Shown here: positions 24,859-32,700 of the stretch, in pieces
How positions within the stretch are numbered: position 1 is the stretch's first letter
How the letters are laid out: every line of letters begins with the position of its first letter
Position numbers and translations under genes: made by a program
Notes under the pieces: model-generated
Seen by the model: only the letters and a program-made list of their open reading frames with translations
Databases searched by the model: none
Told to the model about the DNA's origin: nothing
Source: Bimastos eiseni
Lineage: Eukaryota; Annelida; Clitellata; Crassiclitellata; Lumbricidae
Assembly (NCBI GenBank): GCA_959347315.1
Contig: OY365810.1
Coordinates: 19,170,358-19,234,357 of the forward strand
Length of the DNA: 64,000 nucleotides
Direction of reading: 5' to 3'

Positions 24859-25277
24859 CCTTATATTAATAATAATAACGACAGTAATAAATATAATAAT
24901 AATAATAATAATTACACGGTACCATATCGTGTCAACCATTCTTGATGCTTTGTATCGCAAGTAGAATCGATAATTTGGCATAAACATTAATGCATGCGGT
25001 TTCAACACATTTTTAGGCCTCGCAGGCTGAATGGCGAAATGTGTTCTACATTGCATCAGCTATCTACGTGATCGGAGCAATTTTCTTTTGCATCTTTGCT
25101 GATGGCGAGCTGCAGAGCTGGACAAAACCATTCATGATGAACGACGAGGTGATCGATTTGTCCACGCAGAAGAGTAAGCTGTCAACTCGCGATGTTGGAC
25201 AGAACCCAGGTGCGATGACTGATTCGGCTGAATCTGAGTCACAAACTGCAACACACAATAGCCTAAAGCAAAATTGA
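671..25277 (+). CDS. Gene A: SLC17-like (sialin-type) transporter, 3' half, four exons
   Basis: Exons 671-823, 4089-4218, 18926-19167 and 25017-25277 join in frame (786 nt, 261 residues plus stop) and encode the C-terminal half of an SLC17 anion transporter of the major facilitator superfamily. Visible family blocks in order are [50 protein letters not shown] and [20 protein letters not shown], covering roughly membrane segments 7 to 12, then a hydrophilic tail ending HNSLKQN. Every junction has AG/GT and compatible phase. Family members carry organic anions (sialic acid, glutamate, nucleotides, phosphate) across lysosomal, vesicular or plasma membranes; the substrate here cannot be read. The first exons are missing because the window starts inside the gene. 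Intron 2 (14.7 kb) is filled with transposons. Gene B downstream is its tandem paralogue. Confidence 0.92.
1406..1664. repeat. (ACAT)n microsatellite, about 65 copies
   Basis: An uninterrupted tetranucleotide array of about 259 bases. Degenerate versions of the same motif continue to about 1970. Long open frames here (poly YIHT or MYVC) come only from the repeat. Confidence 0.98.
1975..2420. repeat. Left arm of long inverted repeat
   Basis: Apart from the SINE at 2042-2278, this arm is the reverse complement of 2808-2993, with matching blocks such as GTGACATTTGACCTAG and AGGGGTATGACGTCAT in the partner. The two arms flank the (ATGT)n array, and similarity continues outward into degenerate tetranucleotide DNA on both sides. 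Confidence 0.85.
2042..2278 (-). mobile_element. tRNA-derived SINE, full copy with target duplication
   Basis: On the minus strand the element opens with a tRNA-like head: an A-box-like GGTTAGAGCGG and a B-box-like GGGTTCGACT. It continues with an internal segment (GCACAATTGCTCTGCAGT, then GCAATTGCGCCGTCGAGG) and an AT-rich tail. It is flanked by AATTATGT (2034-2041) and AACTATGT (2279-2286), a target duplication with one mismatch. The partner arm at 2808-2993 lacks the element, giving an empty site. Related copies lie at 18330-18575 and 36775-36985. Confidence 0.85.
2545..2805. repeat. (ATGT)n microsatellite, about 65 copies
   Basis: A pure tetranucleotide array, complementary to the array at 1406-1664 and almost the same length. 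It sits between the arms of the inverted repeat. Confidence 0.98.
2808..2993. repeat. Right arm of long inverted repeat (SINE-free)
   Basis: Reverse complement of the left arm at 1975-2420 but without the 237-base SINE, so it shows the pre-insertion sequence. Confidence 0.85.
2994..3290. repeat. Degenerate (ACAT/GCAT)n tract
   Basis: Imperfect tetranucleotide repeats with many ATAC, GCAT and ACAC variants, equivalent to the degenerate tract at 1665-1970 on the other side of the inverted repeat. Confidence 0.9.
3291..4088. other. Gene A intron, no gene seen
   Basis: This contains GGGGCAATTGTCC-like motifs near 3330-3375, related to the GACAAAA minisatellite family of 43-51 kb, and a short GT tract at 3540-3560. 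I see nothing else recognisable. Confidence 0.5.
4089..4218 (+). CDS. Gene A exon b (membrane segment 8 region)
   Basis: This 130-nt exon starts in phase 0 and ends after the first base of a glycine codon, before donor gtacgt. It encodes [19 protein letters not shown]...RKIMLSVG. Gene B exon 52304-52433 has the same length and phase. Confidence 0.92.
4219..5726. other. Gene A intron, AT-rich, no feature recognised
   Basis: No open frame of note, no repeat family recognised and no RNA gene seen. Confidence 0.5.
5727..6310 (-). repeat. E1 left arm, CCTAGG minisatellite
   Basis: Alternating degenerate half-units of the form GGAGTTAATTCTTCCTAGGA and CAAATTGACTCCC are separated by CATATCTAATGCAATAG-like or CCGG spacers. 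The same units, in opposite orientation, form the arm at 10310-10787. Confidence 0.9.
6311..7840. repeat. Low-complexity quasi-palindrome, (AACAAT)n then (GTTATT)n
   Basis: Bases 6311-7205 are imperfect AACAAT/AACAGC repeats on the + strand. Bases 7206-7840 are the complementary GTTATT type, so the block can fold back on itself over more than 1 kb. Long frames rich in I/V/L or N/T arise from this composition and are not genes. Confidence 0.9.
7841..8449. other. Non-coding stretch inside E1
   Basis: Unique-looking sequence between the low-complexity block and the reverse transcriptase fragment. No gene recognised. Confidence 0.4.
8450..10266 (+). pseudogene. Family-R retrotransposon fragment R-1 (reverse transcriptase)
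   Basis: Broken frames read in order: a pre-RT region ([17 protein letters not shown], about 8896), [21 protein letters not shown] (about 9090), [15 protein letters not shown] in the next frame (about 9290), [17 protein letters not shown] (about 9447), the catalytic-box variant FLDDLTLGG (9540) and the post-RT block [12 protein letters not shown] (about 9987). This is a non-LTR reverse transcriptase, probably of an R2-type element. Q-W-D replaces the usual Q-G-D, and several stops and frameshifts show it is dead. The C-terminal endonuclease is missing because the fragment runs into the E1 right arm. Confidence 0.88.
10267..10787 (+). repeat. E1 right arm, CCTAGG minisatellite
   Basis: Units read GTCCTAGGAAGAATTAACTC and TGCATTAGCTGTAGGAGTCA. 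The outer end is GGGAGTGTTTATTCGCAAGG, then CAATTAACTCCAGGGTCAAT, then TTTTAGCCTCGTACACCGG. The array contains a perfect 120-base tandem duplication. Confidence 0.9.
10308..10566. repeat. Perfect 120-bp tandem duplication in minisatellite
   Basis: Bases 10321-10440 and 10441-10560 are identical over 120 positions, and the identity extends a few bases beyond each end. Neighbouring units diverge by many substitutions, so this duplication is recent. Confidence 0.97.
10788..11359. other. Gene A intron, no gene seen
   Basis: No recognisable gene or repeat; only short unsupported open frames. Confidence 0.4.
11360..12004 (+). mobile_element. Candidate 5' LTR of a gypsy-type element
   Basis: The segment opens TGTCACGG and ends ATCACA. 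It contains a TATATAAAG box near 11613 and is followed two bases later by TGGTGCCCGG, typical of a primer-binding site. No matching 3' LTR is visible in the window, so the 5' edge is an estimate. Confidence 0.55.
12005..12570 (+). pseudogene. Gypsy-type gag fragment joined to RNase H
   Basis: After the primer-binding site comes a gag-like stretch with KPGKFDGTG (about 12322), continuing in another frame as [17 protein letters not shown]. Directly after this the frame reads [15 protein letters not shown] (about 12449), the conserved RNase H segment of Ty3/gypsy pol. Protease, reverse transcriptase and the start of RNase H are missing, so the copy is an internal-deletion derivative. The rest of RNase H resumes at 13367. 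Confidence 0.75.
12571..13366. other. DNA interrupting the gypsy RNase H
   Basis: About 800 bases separate the two halves of the RNase H reading. AAAATGGCGGCC (about 12691) and TTTTAAAATCCGCCAT (about 13298) near the edges may be remnant inverted ends of an inserted element. Nothing coding is recognised. Confidence 0.4.
13367..13447 (+). pseudogene. Gypsy RNase H tail
   Basis: The frame reads [14 protein letters not shown]...SADTLSRKP and then a stop. This is the conserved end of Ty3/gypsy RNase H (family form H-R-P-G-x-K-H-x-N-A-D-A-L-S-R) and belongs with the remnant at 12005-12570. Confidence 0.85.
13674..13691. mobile_element. Tc1/mariner-like terminal end
   Basis: TACAGTGCCTTGCAAAAA matches the common Tc1-type terminal repeat start, including the TA target. 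No second end is seen, so this is a single-end remnant or a chance match. Confidence 0.45.
13692..15230. other. Gene A intron, AT-rich, nothing recognised
   Basis: No convincing open frame, repeat family or RNA gene could be supported. Confidence 0.45.
15231..15640 (-). mobile_element. hAT-like nonautonomous element, truncated inverted copy
   Basis: Starts with CAGCGTTTCCCA and is the reverse complement of most of the right half of the element at 17042-17826, including the shared AGGCCTATAAGTTTATATGA segment. It breaks off near 15640, where family X begins. Confidence 0.8.
15641..16440 (-). repeat. Repeat family X, minus copy
   Basis: Matches 58430-58835 in inverted orientation. Shared blocks include GCAGCTACTGCATGCTTTTA, a GAAAGTTTCAGGAAGTTTAC-like block and TCATTTCGCGGGACGG-like sequence. 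A piece also recurs at 18130-18190. No coding capacity seen. Confidence 0.65.
16478..17041 (-). mobile_element. Foldback-like element E2, first part
   Basis: A short copy of the CCTAGG minisatellite family in opposite orientation to E1. It starts with the R-type end (GGCTAGATTAAC, then GGAATGTATTGTACC and GCGAATAAACATTCC), passes through minisatellite units and continues after the hAT insertion to an L-type end at 17827-17945. Confidence 0.75.
17042..17826. mobile_element. hAT-like nonautonomous element with 8-bp target duplication
   Basis: The 785-base element begins CAGCGTTTCCCAAA and ends TGGGAAACGCTG, which are terminal inverted repeats. It is flanked on both sides by TCCTAGGT (17034-17041 and 17827-17834), a perfect 8-bp duplication typical of hAT transposons. 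It has no transposase frame. Further CGGAACCC motifs form subterminal inverted repeats. It interrupts a CCTAGG unit of E2, so it is younger than E2. Confidence 0.92.
17413..17475. repeat. (AT)n tract inside the hAT element
   Basis: Dinucleotide-rich ATATAT sequence, with a shorter version at 15587-15602 in the inverted copy. Confidence 0.9.
17827..17945 (-). mobile_element. Foldback-like element E2, second part with L-type end
   Basis: Continues E2 after the hAT insertion: GTACAATGCACTCCACTACT, then CTCGGGTCAATTTGTCCTAG, then GGAGTGTATTTGGTCTACTA. The reverse complement matches the left end of E1 at 5727-5860. Confidence 0.75.
17909..18022. repeat. Long near-perfect hairpin at E2 end
   Basis: Arms 17909-17953 and 17976-18022 pair over about 45 bases with one substitution and a two-base insertion. 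The loop is about 22 bases. The outer part of E2 has been copied in inverted orientation beyond its end. Confidence 0.9.
18330..18575 (+). mobile_element. tRNA-derived SINE copy
   Basis: Head GATTGGTTAGAGCGGTAGGC resembles a tRNA A box and is followed by GAGCGAGCGGGCTGGACACG at the B-box position. The middle (ACAACTGCAGTTTCGTCGCC) corresponds to the core of the copy at 2042-2278. It ends ATGGATGCGTCGTTAAATAA. Confidence 0.7.
18926..19167 (+). CDS. Gene A exon c (membrane segments 9-11 region)
   Basis: This 242-nt exon follows acceptor tactcag and precedes donor gtgaga. It holds the most conserved SLC17 signature, [20 protein letters not shown], preceded by [12 protein letters not shown] and followed by [11 protein letters not shown]. 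Gene B exon 60496-60737 is also 242 nt with identical phases. Confidence 0.94.
19168..20054. other. Gene A intron, nothing recognised
   Basis: A purine-rich patch lies near 19450-19520. No gene or repeat family recognised. Confidence 0.45.
20055..20336 (+). pseudogene. Family-R fragment R-2, 5' part
   Basis: About 90 percent alike, by eye, to 52890-53160 (fragment R-10), running from CAGTCACCG to ATAGAGCCGGTGTA. It covers the region before the endonuclease. It is cut by the foldback-like element at 20337-20736. Confidence 0.8.
20337..20736. mobile_element. Foldback-like element inserted in family-R copy
   Basis: Starts GAGGCTAAATTAACTCC (R-type end), then GGAGTGTATTGTACC and GCGAATAAACACTCC. 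It switches unit orientation near 20570 and ends near GGAGTCAGG. Flanking family-R sequence continues on both sides, except that about 25 bases of the uninterrupted copy at 53155-53180 are absent. Confidence 0.78.
20737..21000 (+). pseudogene. Family-R fragment R-2, 3' part (endonuclease region)
   Basis: Matches the KRPDG endonuclease region of R-10 (about 53180-53440) with frameshifts. Near the end, a TGRRLSK reading then GACACCCGCGAGAC corresponds to the D-P-R-E-T block. Confidence 0.75.
21025..22545 (-). pseudogene. Family-Z LINE fragment Z-a
   Basis: On the minus strand this matches Z-b and Z-c. It reads a GVPQG block (about 21530), then [15 protein letters not shown] (about 21450), where LINE reverse transcriptases have F-A-D-D-T-K, then a DNLR block. 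Stops and frameshifts are frequent. It ends near 21040 in GGGGCTACAAGCC. Confidence 0.75.
22560..23497 (+). pseudogene. Family-R fragment R-3, C-terminal half
   Basis: Reads [20 protein letters not shown] (about 22590), [14 protein letters not shown], then a broken endonuclease region with YGKRPDW, and the C-terminal end [15 protein letters not shown] (about 23325), [15 protein letters not shown] and FRGSFVQP. A trinucleotide tail follows at once. Confidence 0.85.
23504..23587. repeat. (ATG)n trinucleotide array
   Basis: About 27 copies directly after the 3' end of R-3. Confidence 0.97.
23588..24790 (+). pseudogene. Family-R fragment R-4 with zinc knuckle and endonuclease
   Basis: Reverse transcriptase remnants ([13 protein letters not shown], about 23800) are followed by a deletion of the catalytic region. 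The best-preserved C-terminal part in the window follows: [18 protein letters not shown] (about 24250), a C-x-C...H-x3-C knuckle in [17 protein letters not shown] (about 24323), ALNDII, then GKRPDW (about 24490) and, one frame over, [19 protein letters not shown] (about 24526). The R/K-P-D plus downstream W-D arrangement fits the restriction-like endonuclease of R2-type elements (inference). It ends in [10 protein letters not shown] and a (TAA)n tail. Confidence 0.87.
24794..24853. repeat. (TAA)n trinucleotide array
   Basis: About 19 copies directly after R-4, with further AAT-rich sequence to 24912. Confidence 0.97.
25017..25277 (+). CDS. Gene A terminal exon (membrane segment 12 and tail)
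   Basis: After acceptor ttttag the frame reads [20 protein letters not shown], which is the family's final membrane helix, then about 50 polar residues and a TGA. It includes ADGELQSW, equivalent to the usual GSGELQPW. AATAAA lies 100 bases past the stop. Confidence 0.93.
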   Translation, partial: ASQAEWRNVFYIASAIYVIGAIFFCIFADGELQSWTKPFMMNDEVIDLSTQKSKLSTRDVGQNPGAMTDSAESESQTATHNSLKQN

Positions 25278-25376
25278 ACAGGCCGCAATGGGCGAATTGT
25301 GATTTACATGACACCGACAGTCAAATTGATAAGTGGTTAAATTTTGCTTGTGATCTGGCTGTGGTTTGAGAGTTTT

Positions 25377-25382
25377 AATAAA
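25377..25382 (+). terminator. Polyadenylation signal of gene A
   Basis: A canonical AATAAA lies 100 bases downstream of the gene A stop codon, the expected place for the 3' end signal. Confidence 0.7.
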
Positions 25383-26519
25383 ACAAAATTTGTTTAATAA
25401 TAACGGTGTTACTTACATGTAAATGTATATGCGACGGCATATTTTTCTCAGTTTTTTGGTACAATCCTATTAATGTCCGGCTTGAGATTAAGACTAAAAT
25501 TAAATAAGGGATGAAGGTTTTCCAGATGGGTCTCGTTCCTCTGGCAGTAAAACACGAGACGATTTCAAGGCATCAATAAGCAAGGCGTCAGATTTTACGG
25601 TCATCGGACGATCGCTCATACAGCAAAAACAAATCATTACAAAGGGAATCTACTACAATTAAACAAACATAGATGTCGTGAATCTCAACATAGACACATT
25701 TGGTGTTACACATCTGCTATAAGTAAACAAAGAAAGATGTTACCTGACAAATTTGGCGTGTCAAATTCTTTACTAGTTCGCCTTGCAGCACTAGCACATG
25801 TGCATGTCGATAATGTCGTGGAAGCGTTTGACATCCTTTCGGAGTCAATGCCAGTCGTTGACCACATGGAGAACTGCTGTCCTATTTCGAACGCACCTAC
25901 GCTCGAGGTCGGAGTCTCAGAGGTCACCGTTAGAATTATGCGCCACCGTTATTCGAATCTCTACATGAAATAAGCCTGATGCGGCTGCTGACGGCATCAC
26001 AAGAACTACAAACAGCGTGGAAGCGCACAGCGCACCACGGACGCAAGCATTTCCAGTGCAGGCACCCTGCAATGCGAAAATTTCTAGCTTGACTACAGAG
26101 TGAGTATGCCAAACACAAAGGCAGCGTTCTTCTTTGGTGTAACTGGAGTCGAGCCACTCGGCACCCCACAAGATCGTGTCAGTTGCGCAGTCGCTAAATA
26201 CGATAGAACTGACGTTCTTACTTATTTCTGAGCCGTTACTCGCTTATCTTACAAGTAATGGTCATTCAAGTTTTTCCAATACTTCTGACAAACAGAAACG
26301 TCACGAAAATTTTCTTAATCTCCAGCATCAGACAAAGAGAATGACACCAACTGCATCTTTCCATCACTAAAACCGCCACGGGACATGTTTTTAGGTCCAA
26401 TTGTTCCCGGACTACTAGTCTGAGTTCAGTTCCCATTTTAACAATACTTATAAAATACCAATTAGCACACATTGCTCGAGCACTTAATATTTATCAGCAC
26501 CTTTGGCAAAAAACACGGG
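25383..26519. other. Intergenic DNA between genes A and B
   Basis: No gene recognised. Bases 25930-26090 (ATTATGCGCCACCG...GCAAGCATTTCCAGTG) recur in shorter form at 27036-27100. Confidence 0.5.
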
Positions 26520-26665
26520 TAGAACGTTTCAACGCCACATGCGAAATCCTATAAGCTAGCCACCTATAAGGGAACGTCCTATGAGCTAACGTCCTGTGAG
26601 CAAACGTCCTACGAGCGAACGGCTTATGAGCGAACGTTCAATGAGTGAACGTCCTAGAACCGATT
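26520..26665. repeat. Minisatellite of about 16-18 bp, AACGTCCTATGAGC type
   Basis: Seven or more degenerate copies of GAACGTCCTATGAGC. Confidence 0.85.
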
Positions 26666-26777
26666 TGCTAAGGGTTGTTGCGTTTGAACCTGAACCTGAG
26701 CGTAAGTATCTTAACAAATCTGAATTGGATGAGTGATGATTGGCAAAACGTTGGAATGCTACAGTACAGCCTGAAAG

Positions 26778-27010
26778 AACCAACGATTATAATAAACGAT
26801 TATATTCAACGATTATAATAAACGATTATATTCAACGATTATAATCAACGATTATAACCAACGATTATAACCAACGATTATAATCAACGATTATAATCAA
26901 CGATTATAATCAACGATTATAATCAACGATTATAATCAACGATTATAATCAACGATTATAATCAACGATTATAATCAACGATTATAATCAACGATTATAA
27001 TCAACGATTA
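26778..27010. repeat. 13-bp minisatellite TCAACGATTATAA
   Basis: About 17 copies, the last nine essentially identical. The first copies carry variants (AAACG, TTCAACG). Confidence 0.95.
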
Positions 27011-27035
27011 AGTGTGCTACACTTATTCGTCAAAA

Positions 27036-27100
27036 TTATGCGCCACGAACGCAAGCATTTCCAGTGAAGTCACCCTTCGATGTGAAAATTTCAAGTCACC
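27036..27100. repeat. Short direct repeat of 25930-26090
   Basis: Shares ATTATGCGCCACG, GCAAGCATTTCCAGTG and GTGAAAATTTCAAG with the upstream segment, less an internal stretch. Confidence 0.65.
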
Positions 27101-27850
27101 TCTCTGATTTGTAATTGGTTGCGTAAATGTGTATTTTTGCTCTGCGTCCTAAATTACCTATGATTTGTATTAATACTCATTGCTTCCGCACACAATATCT
27201 CTTCACAATAACGCAGCCTCAGCAATTCTTTCAACTGCTTCACGAAATATATCTCGACAACCGTTTATAATTTACCATAGTATGCCTCTGCAGCCCATAT
27301 CTATTTCTGCCCACCGTTTGCAAATATGCGATATATCGCGCTTCTGCATCTGCTACATTTTTCAGACGTCCGAGCCCTTTAAATTAATTAATCTGACACT
27401 AATTGCAGTGAAATCTATCAGCACTAGTCATAATACTGAGGAGGGTGACACCGATAATTTTTTTCACACATAGTCGTTAAACTGAATCTGTAACAAGAAC
27501 AATTATCATCACGATTCTTTAATTCTTTCCAATCACAGTTTTCAAACAAAATTTAGTTAAAATGTCAAATTATATAAATGTCAAATTTTTAATTGCTCCA
27601 ACGGTTTACAGGTAAACTAGGTTTGAATTACTACAGATGCATTCGGCTTTCAAACCCCGCACTGTTGCTAACGTCGGAGCTGCTGCCATTGTCGACGTTG
27701 CTACTGCTGACTATTCTCAACCGGTTTCCTACTTGATACCTCCTTGATTTTGCTTAATTATTAAATAGCATAACCAGAAACTGTTAAGAGGCAAAGTTCA
27801 GCGGATATGATTATATCTGACCAGACAATGAGGGTTCATCGAACATTCCA
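27101..27850. other. Intergenic DNA upstream of gene B, nothing recognised
   Basis: No repeat family or coding region supported. Confidence 0.4.
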
Positions 27851-27854
27851 TAGC

Positions 27855-27861
27855 TATATAA
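27855..27861 (+). promoter_or_regulatory. Candidate TATA box of gene B
   Basis: TATATAA lies about 170 bases before the proposed start codon. An initiator-like TTCATTC follows about 30 bases downstream near 27892, a normal TATA-to-start distance. There is no transcript evidence. Confidence 0.45.
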
Positions 27862-28029
27862 GTTGATTAGATTGCTAATTGCTTGTCCAGTTGTTCATTC
27901 TTCATCTATCGGGTCACGCACCTTAATCCATTCGTTCATCGAATCTTAAAGTCGCAGAGGAAGAAGGTAAACCAAATTTTTAAAAAGTTTAGGAGACAGT
28001 GGTAACAGCGGCATCACATAGGCGGAAGC

Positions 28030-28078
28030 ATGGTTAATTTCGGGAAAAGCAAAGCAGCGATGTCCGAAGAGAAAGAAG
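28030..28078 (+). CDS. Gene B exon 1 (start)
   Basis: ATG at 28030 opens [16 protein letters not shown] and ends at a strong donor, AAG|GTAAGT. The phase fits the next exon. A second in-frame ATG is at codon 11. The first is chosen because no upstream in-frame ATG is apparent. Confidence 0.65.
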
Positions 28079-29648
28079 GTAAGTAGGATTAAATAGTGTG
28101 ATAACCAATATGTCGAATTATGTTGCTTTCAGGCTAAGTTGAATGATCATATCATGTTAGCTGTCTTTCATGACTTTTTCGTACACGTGATCAAAATCCG
28201 TGACAAGGAGTTACCGGTTCCCAGAAAGAAACAACAAACAGTTCAAAGAAAATGCATGCATAAACTTGAACATGGAGAAGGTGGTTCGGAGATAGCTGGT
28301 GCTATTCTAAACAAAGGAGTTCGTCACCACAGTTGGGCAAACAGCAGCTTCAGGGACTGACGCACTTCGCTTCGGACAGTCAGCAAAAATGGCACCGAGC
28401 ACAGTGCTCATGTGACGTAATGATGAAGAGATTAATTCTAAGCTTAACATTTTGCTTAACATTTGAGGTGAATGACGATCAGGAAAATTCGCATAAATGT
28501 TCAAATTGTGAGCTAAGCCTTTGTGACATACATGACAAGGCTTGCTGTTGAAAGACACTACATATAACAAAAGGGAATATAGCATATTATATTATAGCTG
28601 TTTATACTATGGTATGAACAATTTAAACTATGCTAGCTAATGTGGTATAAATAATGATTAATAATGACATAAACCAAAAATGATATAAATAAAAGAGCTG
28701 TAAGTGCTGTAATATGCCCAGTAAATTTCTGGCGACTGCAGCCGTTGTCAAAACCGGTCGTTAAACTCTGGATCCATCCATCAATAAAAGGTCTAATAAG
28801 GACAATAAAATGCCATAAGCAGGTTATAAACTATAAACACTATAAACAGGTTGCGTTCGATGCTGACTGTGTTATATCTCATCAGTGAAAAATAGTTTTT
28901 TAATTAGAATGCTGTACTTTTACATGTAGTGTCCACCAAATGCCGATATGCAAGTGGCTCGATAAAGAATATACATACTTAATTACAACATACAAATACT
29001 GTGCTGCAAATATCTGAGTTTATTTTTACGGTAGCATAGAATAGAGCCATTAAGTGTGGAGGACTCTTAGAATTGTCGTAATCTAATTTATAAGTTTACC
29101 CATTAACGACCAGCGTTATTGATTGTGCACTTTAGCACACGCTGGTCGTTAAAGGGTTACTAAACTGAAACAAACAGGCATTAAGCTTAGCGCTTGTTAA
29201 ATTAGAATTAGTAGCGCCTTGTTACGTGTTGCTTGCAGTGCAACATCGAACATTACCGATCTTGATAGCATAAATAATGATGCCCCAATTTGAATTGCAT
29301 AAAGCTTCTTTTGTAGCTAAAAATTGTAATTTGCTTGATGCGTTCCAGCAATTCAAGCAAATTACAACTTTTAGCTACAAAAGTCTCTGAGTCAGAAGTT
29401 GCTGATGTCTTGAAAGATATAACTTGATTGCCTCACGTCATTCAGCTACCTGTTTTCTACGCTTAAAAGCAACAATACAGTAAAATAATCGTCCTCATGC
29501 CACGAGAGAAAGCAAATTCTCCTTTCCTAAATCATGTACGACCTGTTAAAAATATACATCCAGATTTGAAGGTTATTGATATGAAATAAGCTATTTTTCA
29601 TGGGATAGTTTGTAGTATTATTGTTAATATTATTATTATTATTATTAT

Positions 29649-29713
<65 letters not shown>

Positions 29714-32700
29714 TTTTTGTTATTATACTACAGCTGCACAAAAGAGCCTCTGAAGGCAACTGCGTTGAAGCGCTGGATGCACACTGACAATCGTTGGAAC
29801 TAGTAGCTTGTCTCTTTAGGGTCTTTGGTGACATGTGTCAAAAGGCGTCCCAAGTCTTTGATGAAGTCTATTCCTTCGTTATTGACTGGGCCCATGGTCT
29901 CAAAGGCCAATGGAATGAAGAGATAGCTGACAGCGAGCTGGCTGTACTTGATGGTATAATTTATAGTATATATTATAATCAGAATTTGTCACTTATCAGC
30001 GGCTTGAAAATAAGCAGTCTGTAATTTGGTCAATTTCGGTTTTGGGCACGATTGCAGTCGGTTGTTGTTGGCCGCCGCATAAAATAAGTTACAGGCTGAT
30101 AGTTATGAAGAATGTAATAGCCTACTACCGCGTATTTCCTATCCGCGAATACGTACTCCGAAACAAAAAACGCCTTGTATGGTATTCGCAAAGGTTGGAA
30201 TAGGCTACGCTTGGAATAACTTCGCCAGCAGACAGATAGGCGCGGGGAATATTCCTGCAGAGGTCATTATTTATGTTGTTATAGGTTAAGCGCATGCCCA
30301 GAATTATTTATAGTCTACGTCTAAGAGTGGTCTACGCGGTCAACTTGGTTACGAATGAAAACAATAATTATAATGGAGTGCCGTGATTCGTACAAATTCA
30401 GAGTTATTGTGACAAAAAACAGTTGGCGTGATAGAATACTAAATTATAGCAGATGAATAAATATTTGGCATAAAAGAAAAGTGAATTATAACAGATAAAT
30501 AACTAATTCTCGGAATACGGAAGTTTCGCGATGGGTAGGCGAATTTGTCCGACGCTGCATTAGATGTTATTCCTCGGCAATAAAAACTCCAAAGGAAAAG
30601 TTCGCTCACAAATGCACAAAAAAGGCTGAAGGATGAGGACTTGAAAAGTGTAATAAGGGTTACGAGAGTGTGTGATACGGAGTTAAAGGAAGTTATGAAA
30701 GATAGTACAAAGAAGATCATATAAAAACACAAAGCACAAGTAAGAGGAGACATTTGATAACACGAAAGTTTTAAAGAGGAGGGCAAGGAATTAAACTTGG
30801 GATGAATTTTCAGAACTTGAAGAAGAAAAAGTTGAAGGAAAAGTAGGAACCATCTCTGAGCCCATTCAAGCATTTCTGACATTGGAGGTAAAGGACGAAC
30901 ACAGTTAATATATGCCCTATTCTAAGGAAAATGTGGTAGAAAAGCTGAAACGGTTGAAACGGACCATGAGTAAATTACCTACATCCTTAATTCAAACTTG
31001 GATGGAGGGAAGAAATTGGAGTGGTCTTAACATAGAACTTCAATAAATCCTTACATGTTGGAGAGTGGAGTGCCTCAAGGGAATGGTCATGGGCCATTGC
31101 TAGTTATACTTTTTTTAGTAATGACATAGATGATAGAATTTTATCGATAATTTGTAAGTGTGCACATGCAAAACTATTCAGAGCAGTGGGTGGTGAAACA
31201 GAAGTGACGACACTGCAGGATAATCTTAGAAGAATGTTCAGAAGGACTGTCAGGTCTTTCTGAACACTTAATTGGGGAAACAGCTCAGTAGTTCATATGG
31301 GAAGAGAAACAGTAAGTTAAATAGGGTATGGCTTTGGAAGTGAGCAATGAAGAAAGGGACTTGGGAGTGATTATGCACAAGAGTTCAAAACATGCATGCC
31401 TGAGGCAGCAAAGAAGGCTAACAAAGCCAGACATGATTAGAAGGGCAATAAGTCACCAAAGACTGAGGTTGTATATATCACTAAATAAGCCACACTTTGA
31501 ACACTCTATATTTCACTCCACACTCCAACAACATTGGAGGTTACGATGAGCAACGTAGCTATAACTGAAGCCAACAAGATTGTTACTGGGAAGGGGGCTG
31601 TGCACTCATGCAGTCATATAGGTTTTTGGAATTACGAAGGCGTCTCGTAGACGTGAATTATTAAGAAATCGAAAGGAACCTAGGCATACATGTACATTCT
31701 CAGTTCAAGAGTTGTAGAATGGTGGAATAGTTTGGATGACAGTGCTGTCACTGCTTTTAAGGGTAAACTTTGAAAATTGGCCATTATTCTAATCATGTTC
31801 CTGGTCTAATACTGCAGTGGTTATAGCACAGACTAAAAGTCTTTTGAACCACTTTTAACCCTTAATTGTTGTTTTACACTGAACCTTTAAATAAGCCTTC
31901 TGGTTTCTATTGACACTATTGACACCGCCTACTTTAAATTTATGACCTATATTCAATTCATTCAAGTAGTTTTCCCAGCCTGAGACTAAATCTTATAAAT
32001 TATGGTGACATTTCTAGTTCTGTTGCCCATAGAAAATTCTAAACCGCATCAATGAGCTTATGAGCACATCTCTGACAATTCCATTTGAGCTTTGAGCTTT
32101 TAGCTTTATTTTGTTGTCACGTGTTATAGTCTCACAGGGCAAGGGTTTACTTTGAGGATGGACTAGATAAAACGGTTGGACAAGGAACCAATTAATAAAA
32201 TCAACTGTAGGCAGGCCTAACTGCCTTATCCATGCTATATACAGTATACAAGCGCGACCCTTCGAATGCAATATCGTCGGGTGCCGCGTGAAATTGTAAC
32301 ATCTTTGACGGCGAAAATGAGGCGCAGTATAAATTTCGCCGTCGGTGAAGGCGACAGATTAATTATTAAACCTCTTAAACACGAATGCGACGAATTACAA
32401 GCGCTGCCATCGTTGTTTACATCGCCAGTACGCCATGCGTAGAGGAATTATTCCTACATCAGAATCGGAGTAGACTTACACTTCACCGGAGTAAGCCATT
32501 TTATGTCGGTAGTAGAAGATACGCCTACCGTCATAACTACCGGCCCTGTGTGTTGAACGATTTAACTCAATTGCCTCACATCATTCACACCTGCAATGGA
32601 ATGCTTAACTATTCGTTCTGCTAACTTAGCTCAGGAAAAAACATTTTCTTGACAGATTTTCTTGACAAAGAATGTTGCAGCAATTCAAGATCCACTAAAT

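Noticed and set aside
29794..30024. A plus-strand protein beginning MELVACLF
   Set aside because: It is the antisense shadow of the conserved minus-strand family-R C-terminus (R-5).
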